DNA of 64,000 nt, taken from assembly GCF_016680995.1 (NCBI RefSeq), contig NZ_JAEQMG010000048.1, positions 186,001 through 250,000 of the forward strand, given 5' to 3'. Numbering within the stretch: the first letter of the stretch is position 1; the number at the start of each line of letters is the position of its first letter. This document shows positions 24,948-33,771 of the stretch, piece after piece. The notes below the pieces were generated by a model. The model had not been told where the DNA came from. It saw nothing but the letters and a program-made list of their open reading frames with translations, and did no database searches. Origin of the DNA: Ruminococcus difficilis. GTDB lineage: Bacteria > Bacillota_A > Clostridia > Oscillospirales > Acutalibacteraceae. Both the position numbers and the translations under genes were made by a program.

Positions 24948-25018
24948 GCGGTTGAGATCGCTATGGGGCGGCGTCAAGCCGCACCCACACAATGACTATC
25001 ACGATATGGAGGCACACC

Positions 25019-25774
25019 ATGAGCGAAACCAAATATGAGATTTTAGCACAACGATCCAAAAAGGTCATCTATAAAGACGGCGATACCGTCCTCAAGGTAT
25101 TCGATAGCGATTACAGCAAGGCGGATATCCTCAATGAAGCGCTGAATCAGGCGCGCATCGAAGAGACGGGGCTGAATGTCCCGAAGCTCCTCGAGGTCAG
25201 CAAGATCGACGGCAAGTGGGCGATCCGCACCGAGTATATCCCCGGCAAGACGCTCGCTCAGCTGATGGAGGAGAATCCCGACAACCTCGATGAGTACCTT
25301 GATCTCTTCGTCAACATCCAGAAAGAGATCTTCAGCAAAGAAGCACCCCTGCTCAACAAGATCAAGGATAAATTCAACCGCAAGATCAGCGCCAGCCGCT
25401 TTGACGCGACCACCCGCTATGAGCTGCACACCCGCCTCGACAGCATGAAGAACCACAAGAAGATCTGTCACGGCGATTTCACCCCGTCCAACATCATCAT
25501 CACGCCGGGCGAGAGCTATTATATCCTCGACTGGTCGCATGTCACACAGGGCAACGCCGCCGCTGACGCCGCGCGTACCTATATGCTGTTCTGCCTCAAG
25601 GGCATGGACGAGGTCGCGGAAAAGTATCTTGACCTCTTCTGTCAAAAGACCGATACCGCCAAGCAGTATGTACAGCGCTGGATGCCCATCGTCGCCTGCA
25701 CACAGAGCGTCAAGGGCAAGGAAGAGGAGCAGGAATTCCTCGAGCGCTGGGTCAACGTCGTCGAGTACGAATAA
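25019..25774 (+). CDS. APH-family (aminoglycoside phosphotransferase-like) small-molecule kinase
   Basis: 251 residues from the ATG at 25019 (TGGAGGCAC site). Kinase-like fold: N-lobe with KDGDTVLKVF, hinge YIPGKTLAQLMEENPDN, catalytic loop CHGDFTPSNII (Asp base) and metal-binding ILDWSHV. Family members phosphorylate antibiotics, choline, fructosamine or other small molecules, so the substrate cannot be named. Starts 71 bp after adhE on the same strand and may be cotranscribed. Confidence 0.85.
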   Translation: MSETKYEILAQRSKKVIYKDGDTVLKVFDSDYSKADILNEALNQARIEETGLNVPKLLEVSKIDGKWAIRTEYIPGKTLAQLMEENPDNLDEYLDLFVNIQKEIFSKEAPLLNKIKDKFNRKISASRFDATTRYELHTRLDSMKNHKKICHGDFTPSNIIITPGESYYILDWSHVTQGNAAADAARTYMLFCLKGMDEVAEKYLDLFCQKTDTAKQYVQRWMPIVACTQSVKGKEEEQEFLERWVNVVEYE

Positions 25775-25800
25775 GGCACTCGTGCCGTTAGTCCAACTAA

Positions 25801-25825
25801 AGGCTCCCTTTCCTAAGGGAGGCTT
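25801..25825. repeat. Minimal R1 hairpin (AGGCTCCCTTTCCTAAGGGAGGCTTT)
   Basis: Only the R1 end palindrome remains, between the APH-like gene and the thioesterase. It could serve as a weak terminator. Confidence 0.5.
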
Positions 25826-25853
25826 TGAGCCGGCACTGCAAAAGGAGTAAAAC

Positions 25854-26261
25854 ATGGCTGAATTAACGATTGGCATAAAAGGGGAAAAATCCGTTGCCGT
25901 CACCAACGAGAACACCGCACTGATGATGGGCAGCGGCTCCCTGCGCGTATTCGCCACACCGGCGATGATCGCGCTGTGCGAGGGCTGTTGCGCCCAATCG
26001 GTGGAAAGCGCGCTGGATCTGGAGATGACCACGGTCGGCACAAAGGTCGATATCGAACATATCGCCTCCTCCCCCGTCGGCGCTCCCATCCTGTGCAGAA
26101 GCACGCTGGTCGCCGTTGACGGCAGAAAGATCGAGTTCGAGGTGGAGGTCTACGATAACGAAAAGCTGATCGGCAAGGGCAGACACTCCCGCTGCATTGT
26201 CAACGCGAAGAAGTTTTTCGACAAGACCTACGCGAACGTCAAAAAAAGAATCACTGAATGA
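25854..26261 (+). CDS. FlK-like hotdog thioesterase
   Basis: 135 residues. Matches the fluoroacetyl-CoA thioesterase-like family: ENTALMMGSGSLRVFATPAMIALCEGC, with the Thr and Glu of the FlK triad, and TTVGTKVDIEHIASSPVG with the His. In Clostridia these are mostly housekeeping acyl-CoA thioesterases, not fluoroacetate resistance genes. AAAGGAGTAAAAC site before the ATG. A strong terminator follows. Confidence 0.87.
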   Translation: MAELTIGIKGEKSVAVTNENTALMMGSGSLRVFATPAMIALCEGCCAQSVESALDLEMTTVGTKVDIEHIASSPVGAPILCRSTLVAVDGRKIEFEVEVYDNEKLIGKGRHSRCIVNAKKFFDKTYANVKKRITE

Positions 26262-26263
26262 AG

Positions 26264-26298
26264 AAAGGACTGTTGCATTTGATTGCAACAGTCCTTTT
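26264..26298 (+). terminator. Terminator of the thioesterase gene
   Basis: AAAGGACTGTTGCA / TTGCAACAGTCCTTTT, 13-14 bp stem with a T tail. Confidence 0.88.
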
Positions 26299-26318
26299 CA
26301 ATTATGCTGTATTTCCCA

Positions 26319-26540
26319 AGCCTTCCCCTCGGGGGGAAGGTGGGCTTTTCAGCTCTATCAGAGCTGAAAAGGTCGGATGAGGGGACAACGTTTCTGCTTT
26401 ATCACTGACTCGGTGTGACAAAAACGTAAAACCGCGACCATGCAATATCATTTGATTCTCTTTGAATCTGACATTGACAAGAAGCGTAAGCCCCTCATCC
26501 GCATCTCGTTGTTCGGCATCTCTCCCCAAGGGGAAGGCTT
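26319..26540. repeat. R4 composite: two inverted CCTTCCCC/GGATGAGG arms
   Basis: Left arm AAGCCTTCCCCTCGGGGGGAAGGTGGG...CGGATGAGGGG (26319-26383), right arm CCCCTCATCCG...CTCCCCAAGGGGAAGGCTT (26491-26540), with ~105 bp between. The same layout occurs at 59781-59950. Looks like a non-coding palindromic element. Confidence 0.65.
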
Positions 26541-26546
26541 TTTCGT

Positions 26547-28115
26547 TTATTGCTGTGTATAATACGGATTCTGACTCTGATCGGGGAACTGGATCGTCGG
26601 AGTTCCTCCGAGGCGGCGATAACCGCCGACAGGCTCGAGGTTATCGAGCTGGGTCGTATACGGCTCTTCATCCACCACGGGACGACCGCCGTTGCTGTAA
26701 TCAGGCTGCGTGGTCTGCAAAGGCTGCGCATACGGCGCAGACTGTGCCTGGGGCTGATTCACCGGCTGCGAATATTGCATCGGCTGTGCCTGAGGTGCGT
26801 TCATCGGCTGACCATACTGCATCGGCTGTGCCTGAGGTGCATTCATCGGCTGACCATACTGCATCGGCTGTGCCTGAGATCCGTTCATCGGCTGACTGTA
26901 CTGTATCGGCTGTGCCTGAGGTCTGTTCATCGGCTGACCGTACTGCATCGGCTGTGCCTGAGGTCTGTTCATCGGCTGACTGTACTGTATCGGCTGACTG
27001 TACTGCATCGGCTGAGCCTGAGGTCTGTTCATCGGCTGACCATACTGCATCGGCTGTGCCTGAGGTACGTTCATCGGCTGACCGTACTGTATCGGCTGAG
27101 GCTGCGGATAAACCGGCTGAGGCGCGGGCTTTGGCCTTGTGACAGGCATCGGATGCGCGTAATACATATTGTTTGCCGTGATCTTGACGCCGTGAGGCTC
27201 ACGGTTCATGATCGACGTCTGGATGACCTGAGGCGTAAAGAACACGATGTGCTCGGGCATCCTGCACAGATAGCCTGCCGTGTCGGGATATCTTTCAAGT
27301 ACCTTCTCCATGCAGAGATAGGTAATGTACGCGTCTTTCTTTGACAGCGCGTAAACATTGCGGAAGCAAACGATATACAAAAAGATAAGCAGCAAAAACA
27401 GCAGTACCCAGTACACCCACGAATACGACGTAAAGGTGCAGCAGAAATCATAGAAGCCGTGAATTGCCATCGGAACAACCAGACTGAGCAGCAGGAATTT
27501 TCCTTCGCCGAAGCCCTTCGGCGTCGTCATGATCACTCCGTTTTGATACAGGTTCTTTTCCAAGGCGCCCGCATTGCGATTGATGAACCACTTGCCGTAG
27601 AAATAGCCCATCACGACTGAGAAGGCACAGTGCGCGGGTACGGCGGTGATCATACGCAGCACACCGGTGACCAATCCGCCCGTAAATACATACATGACAT
27701 TCTCTGCCGCGGCAAAGCCCAGTGAGACGAACGCCGCGTAAACCACACCGTCAAAAAGGCAGTTGAAGCTCTTGCTTTTTCGGGTGAGCAGGAACATAAA
27801 GAGCCACTTGAAGCCCTCTTCTACAAGCGCGATACCGAAAAAGTTGTTGACAAATTCATAGAGGTACACCTTGCCGTCGACAAAAAGATACTCATATTCA
27901 TTCGTAAAAGAACCGAAGAAGATGCCGTTATTCAGAATCGACAGCAGCACTTCAACGACGATCGTCGGGATCGTTGCTCCGACGCCGAGGAAAAACAGTC
28001 CGACAAGCAGACCCTTCGGCTCCTTTTCGATACGATCCATCTTGTAGATATAGAACAGCAGCAGTGCGGCAGGCAGCAGCCCGATCACCATAAATATCTC
28101 AGTCGATGAAAACAT
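26547..28115 (-). CDS. PrsW-family intramembrane metalloprotease with C-terminal Pro/Gln/Met repeat tail
   Basis: 522 residues. The first ~275 are a multi-helix PrsW domain with the active-site motifs FGIALVEEGFKW (EE near residue 98), FAAAENVMYV, VPAHCAFSVV (His) and MAIHGFYDF (His/Asp). After a linker with a LCRMPEHIVFF segment, residues ~340-480 are 9-10 degenerate copies of a QPMQYGQPMNRPQAQ-type unit, then a polar tail ending NPYYTQQ. B. subtilis PrsW cleaves anti-sigma factor RsiW; no anti-sigma gene lies here. Start ATG at 28113-28115 after GAGGTGTTAAGA. Confidence 0.87.
   Translation of the reverse strand: MFSSTEIFMVIGLLPAALLLFYIYKMDRIEKEPKGLLVGLFFLGVGATIPTIVVEVLLSILNNGIFFGSFTNEYEYLFVDGKVYLYEFVNNFFGIALVEEGFKWLFMFLLTRKSKSFNCLFDGVVYAAFVSLGFAAAENVMYVFTGGLVTGVLRMITAVPAHCAFSVVMGYFYGKWFINRNAGALEKNLYQNGVIMTTPKGFGEGKFLLLSLVVPMAIHGFYDFCCTFTSYSWVYWVLLFLLLIFLYIVCFRNVYALSKKDAYITYLCMEKVLERYPDTAGYLCRMPEHIVFFTPQVIQTSIMNREPHGVKITANNMYYAHPMPVTRPKPAPQPVYPQPQPIQYGQPMNVPQAQPMQYGQPMNRPQAQPMQYSQPIQYSQPMNRPQAQPMQYGQPMNRPQAQPIQYSQPMNGSQAQPMQYGQPMNAPQAQPMQYGQPMNAPQAQPMQYSQPVNQPQAQSAPYAQPLQTTQPDYSNGGRPVVDEEPYTTQLDNLEPVGGYRRLGGTPTIQFPDQSQNPYYTQQ
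26745..27125 (-). repeat. Tandem coding repeats in the PrsW-like gene
   Basis: Repeats of 24-42 bp built on the word TGCCTGAGGT...TTCATCGGCTGACCATACTGCATCGGC (plus strand, split here across copies), encoding PQAQPMQYGQPMN. Copies are nearly identical, so recent expansion or length variation is likely. Confidence 0.8.
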
Positions 28116-28232
28116 TTCTTAACACCTCACTCAGATGAATATTAGTATTAAGTATAAAGTTGCGGCGGGAACAGACACACGTGTCTCATCCCGCCGACAA
28201 TATTATCTCATATAATGCGGATCAAAGTCGTT

Positions 28233-29645
28233 TTATCCGATCAATTCCTTCAGTTTTTTGATGACGGACGGAGCGTCGGCACGACCGCGGCTCTGCTTCA
28301 TAACATTGCCGAGAACCGCCATCAGCGCCTTTTCCTTACCGCTCTTATAATCCTCGACCGCGTTCTTCATCGCGTTGATCGCGTTGTTGCAGTATTCGGT
28401 CAGGGTCGCGTCATCCAGACCCGCCATATCGGATTCGCTGACGAATTCAGTCACGGGCTTACCGCTGTCGAGCATCTGATCCAGCGCCTTTTTCGCAAGA
28501 TTGTTCTTGAGCTTACCGCTCTCGAGCAGCTTGCACAGCTCTCCGAGCTGTTCCGCGGAAGTCTTGATGTCCAGCGCCTCTTTGTCCGCCTCGGTCTCCA
28601 GTCTGCGGAAGATCTGTCCGATGATGAAGTTCGACGCGGTCTTGGGAGATTTGAGCCCCTCGCTCGCTTTATCGAAATACTCGGAGATACTGCGGTACTT
28701 GGTCAGCTGAGCCGCGTCCTTTTCGGGGATATCGTACTCCTCGGTATAGCGCGCGAATTTCTTCTCAGGCAACTCCGGGAGGCGTGCCTCGATCTCTTTC
28801 ACTCTCTCACGCGGTACGTTGATCGTGACCAGATCAGGCTCGCGGAAATAGCGATAGTCATGCGCGTCCTCTTTCGATCTCATGGAGGAGGTGGTACCGG
28901 TCGCGTCGTCATAGCGCAGGGTCTCCTGCACGACCTCGCCGCCGCTCTCGATCAGATCGACCTGACGCTCATATTCGTATTCCATCGCCTTCGCGATATT
29001 GGTGATGGAGTTCATGTTCTTGATCTCGGTACGGGTGCCGAGCTTCTCGCTACCCTCGGGACGGACGGAGATATTGACGTCACAGCGCATGGAGCCCTCC
29101 TGCATACGGCAGTCGGAGATTCCGATATAGCGCATGGTCTGCTGGAGCTTTTCAACATACTCCTTCGCTTCGTCGATACTGCGGAAATCGGGCTCGGTGA
29201 CGATCTCGATCAGCGGTACGCCGCCGCGGTTGTAGTCGACATAGGTGTCGCCGTGGTTGTGGATCAGCTTTCCCGCGTCCTCCTCGATGTGGATACGCAG
29301 GATTCTGATCTTTCTTCCGTTGGAGAGTTGGATATAACCGTGCTCGCACAGCGGCTTGTCATACTGGCTGATCTGATACGCCTTGGGCAGGTCGGGATAG
29401 CAATAGTTCTTTCTGTCCATCTTTGCGATCTCGGCGATCTCGCAGTTGGTGGCGAGACCCGCCATGATCGCGTGTTCCACCACGCGCTCATTGAGCTTGG
29501 GCAATGTACCGGGCAGACCGATACACACGGGACAGCAATGGGTGTTGGGGTCGCCGCCGAACTTGGTGGTGCAGGAGCAGAAGATCTTGGTGTTCGTCTG
29601 CAATTCTACGTGGGTCTCAAAGCCCGCTACTAATTCATATTTCAC
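28233..29645 (-). CDS. gatB: Asp/Glu-tRNA amidotransferase subunit B
   Basis: GatB binds the misacylated tRNA and activates the acyl group in the GatCAB complex that makes Gln-tRNA(Gln) and Asn-tRNA(Asn). 470 residues from a GTG at 29645 that overlaps the gatA stop (GTGA). Seen: GFETHVELQTNTKIFC, zinc site CSCTTKFGGDPNTHCCPVC, GLPGTLPKLNE, RKNYCYPDLPKAYQISQYD, and the C-terminal YqeY-like tail domain (KNAVEDYKSGKEKALMAVLG...SRGRADAP). Confidence 0.96.
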   Translation of the reverse strand: MKYELVAGFETHVELQTNTKIFCSCTTKFGGDPNTHCCPVCIGLPGTLPKLNERVVEHAIMAGLATNCEIAEIAKMDRKNYCYPDLPKAYQISQYDKPLCEHGYIQLSNGRKIRILRIHIEEDAGKLIHNHGDTYVDYNRGGVPLIEIVTEPDFRSIDEAKEYVEKLQQTMRYIGISDCRMQEGSMRCDVNISVRPEGSEKLGTRTEIKNMNSITNIAKAMEYEYERQVDLIESGGEVVQETLRYDDATGTTSSMRSKEDAHDYRYFREPDLVTINVPRERVKEIEARLPELPEKKFARYTEEYDIPEKDAAQLTKYRSISEYFDKASEGLKSPKTASNFIIGQIFRRLETEADKEALDIKTSAEQLGELCKLLESGKLKNNLAKKALDQMLDSGKPVTEFVSESDMAGLDDATLTEYCNNAINAMKNAVEDYKSGKEKALMAVLGNVMKQSRGRADAPSVIKKLKELIG

Positions 29646-31099
29646 AGCTTGACACCCCACTTTGTTTCGATAAATTTGTCCTCTTTCTGCTCATACCGAT
29701 AGGCGAGGTTGAGGATGGTTTTTTCATCAAACTTCTTGCCGATGAGCTGCATGCCGATGGGCAGACCCTCATCGTCTACGCCGCAGGGGATCGATACGCC
29801 CGGCAGTCCCGCCGCGTTGACCGGTACGGTGCAGATATCCGAGAGATACGCCTCGAGCTGGTCGGTCTCTTCACTGAAAAGATAACCGTTCTTGAACGCG
29901 GTCACGGGAGCGGTCGGCGCAAGGATAACGTCACAGAGCTCAAACGCCCTGTCGAACGCCTCGACGATCGCGCCGCGCAGATTGACCGCCTTTTTATAGT
30001 AAGCGTCATAGTAGCCCGCGGACAGCACATAGGTGCCCATCAGGATACGGCGCTGCACTTCTTTGCCGAAGCCCTCCGATCGGGTGCGGCAGATCATATC
30101 ATGCGTGCCGTTATAATGCTCCGCCTTGTAGCCGTAACGGATGCCGTCGTAGCGTCCGAGGTTGGAGGAAGCCTCCGCCATAGCGAGGATATAGTAGCAC
30201 GGCAGGGCGAATTTCAGCTCGGGGAAATCGAAATAAACGATCTCGGCACCCATCTCCTCATACGCCTTTGCCGCGTCGAAGACAGCCTGCTTGACGTCCT
30301 CGCGAACGCCGTCGAGGTACTGGTTGGCGATACCGATCTTCTTGCCCTTGATATCATCCTTCAGCGTCGGGAGCGTCGGCTCACTGCCCTGAGAGGTGGA
30401 ATCTCTTTCATCATATTTCGCGATTGCGTCAAAAACGATCGCCGCGTCCTCAACATCGTGGGTGATCGGGCCGATCTGGTCAAAGGAGGAGGCATACGCG
30501 ATCAGACCGAAACGCGATACCGCGCCGTAGGTGGGCTTCAAGCCGACGATACCGCAGAAGGACGCGGGCTGACGGATCGATCCGCCGGTGTCGGAGCCGA
30601 GTCCGTATACGGCGAGATTGCCGCCGACAGCAGACGCCACGCCGCCCGAAGAACCGCCCGACACATGGTCGAGGCTGTGCGGATTCTTCGCGCCGCCGTA
30701 GTAGGAGGTCTCACAGGAGGAGCCCATCGCGAACTCGTCCATATTGGTCTTGCCGAGCATGACCACGCCCTCTTTTTGGAGCAGCTCATACACGGTCGCG
30801 TCATAGATCGGCTTATAGCCGGTCAGGATCTTGGACGCGCAGGTGGTGTCGATCCCCTTGGTGGAGATATTGTCCTTCAAGGTCATCGGAATACCCTCGA
30901 GCATACCGATCTCTTCTCCGGCGGCGATCTTTTCATCCACCTTTTTCGCCTGTGCCAGCGCCACCTCGGGGGTGACGGTGATATAGGCGTTTAATTCTCT
31001 ATTGGAATTTTCAATCGCGTCGAGGTACTGTTGTGTCAGCTCAACGCAGGTGATCTCTTTATTTTGGAGCATCTCATGGATGCGTTTGATCTGTCCCAT
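29642..31099 (-). CDS. gatA: Asp/Glu-tRNA amidotransferase subunit A
   Basis: Amidase-signature glutaminase subunit that supplies ammonia from Gln. 485 residues, standard length. Seen: GMLEGIPMTLKDNIS (catalytic Lys), the amidase signature HVSGGSSGGVASAVGG with the cis-Ser and GSDTGGSIRQPASFCGIVG with the nucleophile Ser, and LPGVSIPCGVDDEGLPIGMQ. Starts 1 bp after the gatC stop and couples to gatB. Confidence 0.97.
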   Translation of the reverse strand: MGQIKRIHEMLQNKEITCVELTQQYLDAIENSNRELNAYITVTPEVALAQAKKVDEKIAAGEEIGMLEGIPMTLKDNISTKGIDTTCASKILTGYKPIYDATVYELLQKEGVVMLGKTNMDEFAMGSSCETSYYGGAKNPHSLDHVSGGSSGGVASAVGGNLAVYGLGSDTGGSIRQPASFCGIVGLKPTYGAVSRFGLIAYASSFDQIGPITHDVEDAAIVFDAIAKYDERDSTSQGSEPTLPTLKDDIKGKKIGIANQYLDGVREDVKQAVFDAAKAYEEMGAEIVYFDFPELKFALPCYYILAMAEASSNLGRYDGIRYGYKAEHYNGTHDMICRTRSEGFGKEVQRRILMGTYVLSAGYYDAYYKKAVNLRGAIVEAFDRAFELCDVILAPTAPVTAFKNGYLFSEETDQLEAYLSDICTVPVNAAGLPGVSIPCGVDDEGLPIGMQLIGKKFDEKTILNLAYRYEQKEDKFIETKWGVKL

Positions 31100-31100
31100 G

Positions 31101-31379
31101 TCACGCTCTCTTTCTGACGAGGAAGTGATCCTCCGCCTGTTCGGGGGCGTTTTTCAGGATCTCCTCGACGGGTAAGGATTCTTTGACCTCGTCCGCGCGG
31201 AAAGCGTTTTGCAGGTTGTTGATATTATCAAACTCGCCGCTCTTCACCTCAACGCTGTTGATCGTGTCGGCAAAGGCAACGATCTTCTGCATTTCCTCGG
31301 TCAAGCCGTCGATGTCCTTTTCGTCGACAAACAGCTTACTCAGCAGCGCGATATTTTCGATATCTTCTCGTGTAATCAT
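31101..31379 (-). CDS. gatC: Asp/Glu-tRNA amidotransferase subunit C
   Basis: 92-residue clamp between GatA and GatB. Seen: N-terminal helix IENIALLSKLFVDEKDIDGL, the linker VEVKSGEFDNINNLQNAFRADEV cut by the DNIN...RAD pattern of GatC, and the end NAPEQAEDHFLVRK. First gene of gatCAB. AAAGGAACAT site before the ATG. Confidence 0.93.
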   Translation of the reverse strand: MITREDIENIALLSKLFVDEKDIDGLTEEMQKIVAFADTINSVEVKSGEFDNINNLQNAFRADEVKESLPVEEILKNAPEQAEDHFLVRKRA

Positions 31380-31400
31380 AATATGTTCCTTTCAGTCACA

Positions 31401-31437
31401 GTGAACGGTGAATGGTGAACGGTGAATGGTGAACGGC
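31401..31437 (+). repeat. Tandem 14-bp GGTGAACGGTGAAT units
   Basis: About 2.5 copies directly before gatC; a partner run CACCGTTAACCGTTATCCGC lies at 31543-31570 at the aspS end. Related to 7585-7628. Confidence 0.65.
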
Positions 31438-31574
31438 GGGCGCTGCCCGCACCCGTTTCCTATAGATAGAACACAAAAGAATACCGTATCATTTCATATT
31501 CATTTATAGGAATCCAAAATCCAAAGGATTTCCCTTCACCGTTAACCGTTATCCGCTAACCGTTAACCCAATAA

Positions 31575-33320
31575 TCATCTCAACTTGATATGAACCTCAC
31601 GCAGCTGCATCTCGCTGACCTCGCCGGGTGAGCCGAGCAGGACGTCCTGCGCGTTAGAGTTCATCGGGAAGGCGATGACCTCGCGGATGTTCTCTTCCTC
31701 GGTCAGCAGCATCAGCATACGATCCACGCCGGGCGCCATACCCGCGTGAGGCGGAGCACCGTACTGGAACGCGGTGTACAGCGATTTGAACTTCTCTTTG
31801 AGATCATCCTCGGTGTAGCCCGCGATGGAGAACGCCTTCTTCATGATCTCGATATCGTGGTTACGCACCGCGCCGGAGGAAAGCTCTACGCCGTTGCAGA
31901 CGATATCGTACTGGTAGGCGAGGATATCGCAGGGATCCTTTTCGAGCAGCGCCTGCATACCGCCCTGCGGCATACTGAACGGGTTGTGGGTAAAGATGAT
32001 CTGTCCGCTCTCCTCATCCTGCTCGAACATCGGGAAATCGACGATGAAGCAGAAGTCAAAGCGGCTCTTATCGATCAGGTCGAGTCGGGTAGCGACCTCG
32101 GTACGGATCTGACCCGCGAGCTTGGGCGCTTCGGCGGCGGTATCGGCGATGAAGTAGATCACGTCGCCCGCCTTGGAGCCGTTGCGCTCGATCAGCTCTT
32201 CTCTGTCACCGGGCTTTAAGAACTTGTCGATCGGACCGTCGAACTGCATATCCTCGGTCACCTTGACATAGCCCAGACCCTTCATGCCGATGGAGAGCGC
32301 GAACTCCTCCATCTTCTTGAACCAGCTCTTGGAACAGGACGCCGCGCCGGGCACGTTGATGGAGCGGACGCACTTTTTGAGGAACGGCTTGAAGTCGGTC
32401 TCCTCAAACATATCGGAGATCTCGACGATCTCGAGCGGGTTGCGCAGATCGGGCTTGTCGGTACCGTATTTCAGCATACTTTCCGCGAACGAAATGCGGC
32501 GGAAGGGCGGCTTGCTTATTTCTTTATCAGAATATTTCTTGAAGGTTTCATAAAGGACCTCCTCCGCTACCGCAAAGACGTCCTCCTGAGTCGCGAACGC
32601 CATCTCAAAGTCGAGCTGATAGAACTCACCGGGAGAACGATCGGCACGCGCGTCCTCGTCACGGAAGCAGGGCGCGATCTGGAAATAGCGGTCAAAGCCC
32701 GAGACCATCAAAAGCTGCTTGAAGATCTGCGGCGCCTGCGGCAAGGCATAGAACTTGCCCTTATGCTTACGCGAGGGGATCAGATAGTCACGCGCGCCCT
32801 CGGGAGAGGAAACGCCGAGGATCGGGGTCGCGATCTCCATAAAGCCTATCTCGCTCATCTTCTGGCGCAGGAAGGAGATCACCTGAGAACGCAGGAGAAT
32901 GTTGTGATGCACCTTCGGGTTGCGCAGATCGAGGAAACGATATCTCAGACGGGTATCCTCATTGGTCGCGGTCGAGGATACGACCTCGAACGGCAGATTA
33001 TTCTTGCACTTACCGAGAACGGTGAGGGTCTCGGCGACGACCTCGACCATACCGGTCGCGATCTTCTTATTGATGGTATCCTCGTCACGCTTGACGACCT
33101 TACCGGAAACGGTCACGGTGCACTCGCGGTTGACGTCCTTGAGCATGTTGTCGTCATGCACGACGACCTGAGTCACGCCGTACTCGTCACGGATATCGAG
33201 GAACATAACACCGCCGTGGTCGCGGATATTCTCGACCCAACCCGCAATGCGTACCTCCTGACCGATATGCTCTTCTCTCAAATCTCCGCAGGTCACGGAG
33301 CGATAAATGTTAACTTGCAT
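31575..33320 (-). CDS. aspS: Aspartyl-tRNA synthetase
   Basis: Class II synthetase charging tRNA(Asp), and in organisms with GatCAB often tRNA(Asn) too. 581 residues of the bacterial type: OB-fold anticodon domain (VRIAGWVENIRDHGGVMFLD), motif 2 FRDEDARADRSPGEFYQLD, GAD-type insertion with the flipping loop, DFPMFEQDEESG and motif 3 GMAPGVDRMLMLL. Its position 195 bp upstream of gatCAB on the same strand agrees with an indirect route to Asn-tRNA or Gln-tRNA. Discriminating or not cannot be judged by eye. Confidence 0.97.
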   Translation of the reverse strand: MQVNIYRSVTCGDLREEHIGQEVRIAGWVENIRDHGGVMFLDIRDEYGVTQVVVHDDNMLKDVNRECTVTVSGKVVKRDEDTINKKIATGMVEVVAETLTVLGKCKNNLPFEVVSSTATNEDTRLRYRFLDLRNPKVHHNILLRSQVISFLRQKMSEIGFMEIATPILGVSSPEGARDYLIPSRKHKGKFYALPQAPQIFKQLLMVSGFDRYFQIAPCFRDEDARADRSPGEFYQLDFEMAFATQEDVFAVAEEVLYETFKKYSDKEISKPPFRRISFAESMLKYGTDKPDLRNPLEIVEISDMFEETDFKPFLKKCVRSINVPGAASCSKSWFKKMEEFALSIGMKGLGYVKVTEDMQFDGPIDKFLKPGDREELIERNGSKAGDVIYFIADTAAEAPKLAGQIRTEVATRLDLIDKSRFDFCFIVDFPMFEQDEESGQIIFTHNPFSMPQGGMQALLEKDPCDILAYQYDIVCNGVELSSGAVRNHDIEIMKKAFSIAGYTEDDLKEKFKSLYTAFQYGAPPHAGMAPGVDRMLMLLTEEENIREVIAFPMNSNAQDVLLGSPGEVSEMQLREVHIKLR

Positions 33321-33423
33321 CTTCTCATATTCCTTTCAATCATTGTTAATACGGGGAGCATTCAACGTCGTTCGCGCGGTCATCTCCGCCGCATAACAAG
33401 GCAATTTTTCCCTATTCTGTAGT

Positions 33424-33452
33424 ATTATATCACAACCGCCTCCCAAAGTAAA
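33424..33452 (-). promoter_or_regulatory. Sigma-A-type promoter of aspS
   Basis: Minus strand TTTACT (33447-33452), 17 bp, TATAAT (33424-33429). Leader of ~90 nt without a T-box GGTGG motif. Confidence 0.6.
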
Positions 33453-33456
33453 GGCG

Positions 33457-33645
33457 GCGCACCGCTTTTTTTTGAATTATTATACATGGGATTGTTATGA
33501 AAAGTTGCGCGTCTTATTTTTGATTAATTGCACACGGGATTAATATGACAAGTTGCGCGCCGCTTGTTTTAATTGCATACAGTATATAAATGACAAGTCG
33601 CGCACTGCTTTTTATATTCAATCACAAGAAGATTCTATATGGATT
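33457..33645. repeat. Four tandem degenerate repeats of 45-50 bp
   Basis: Each begins GCGC(A/G)...GCTTTTT and ends ATATGACAAGTT or similar: 33457-33506, 33507-33554, 33555-33599, 33600-~33645. The shared words are GCGC, an A/T-rich stretch AATTGCA(C/T)AC, and ATGACAAGT. No spacers, so not a CRISPR array. Confidence 0.75.
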
Positions 33646-33681
33646 CATTTTCACTATTCAGTCTTCGGTTTTCAGCAGTAA

Positions 33682-33710
33682 CAAAAGCTCCCCTTACGAG
33701 AAGGGGAGCC
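33682..33710 (-). terminator. Terminator of the amylase operon
   Basis: Minus strand GGCTCCCCTT-CTCGT-AAGGGGAGC then TTTTGTT. It resembles an R1 end palindrome and may be a co-opted repeat. Confidence 0.8.
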
Positions 33711-33771
33711 GATAGGTTTGTTTTGTTGAGATAATCAAGGCTTTGTGAGCCTTACAAAACTCAATGAACCA

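Larger units (their letters stand above)
33321..33771. other. Intergenic region: aspS promoter, four tandem 45-50-bp repeats, amylase terminator
   Basis: 451 bp without a gene. Contents: aspS leader and promoter (33424-33452), degenerate tandem repeats (33457-33645), a CAGTCTTCGGTTTTCAG stretch also seen at ~2830, and the terminator at 33682-33710. Confidence 0.7.

Noticed and set aside
23598..24992. 464-residue open frame antisense to adhE
   Set aside because: Shadow of the strongly biased third codon positions of adhE; no ribosome site and no family resemblance. The same holds for the long frames antisense to gatA, gatB, tyrA, aroA and the starch genes.
33321..33425. T-box leader before aspS
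   Set aside because: Leader is only ~90 nt and lacks the conserved T-box and specifier features.
33457..33645. Possible CRISPR array
   Set aside because: Repeats are contiguous, degenerate and without unique spacers; no cas genes nearby.
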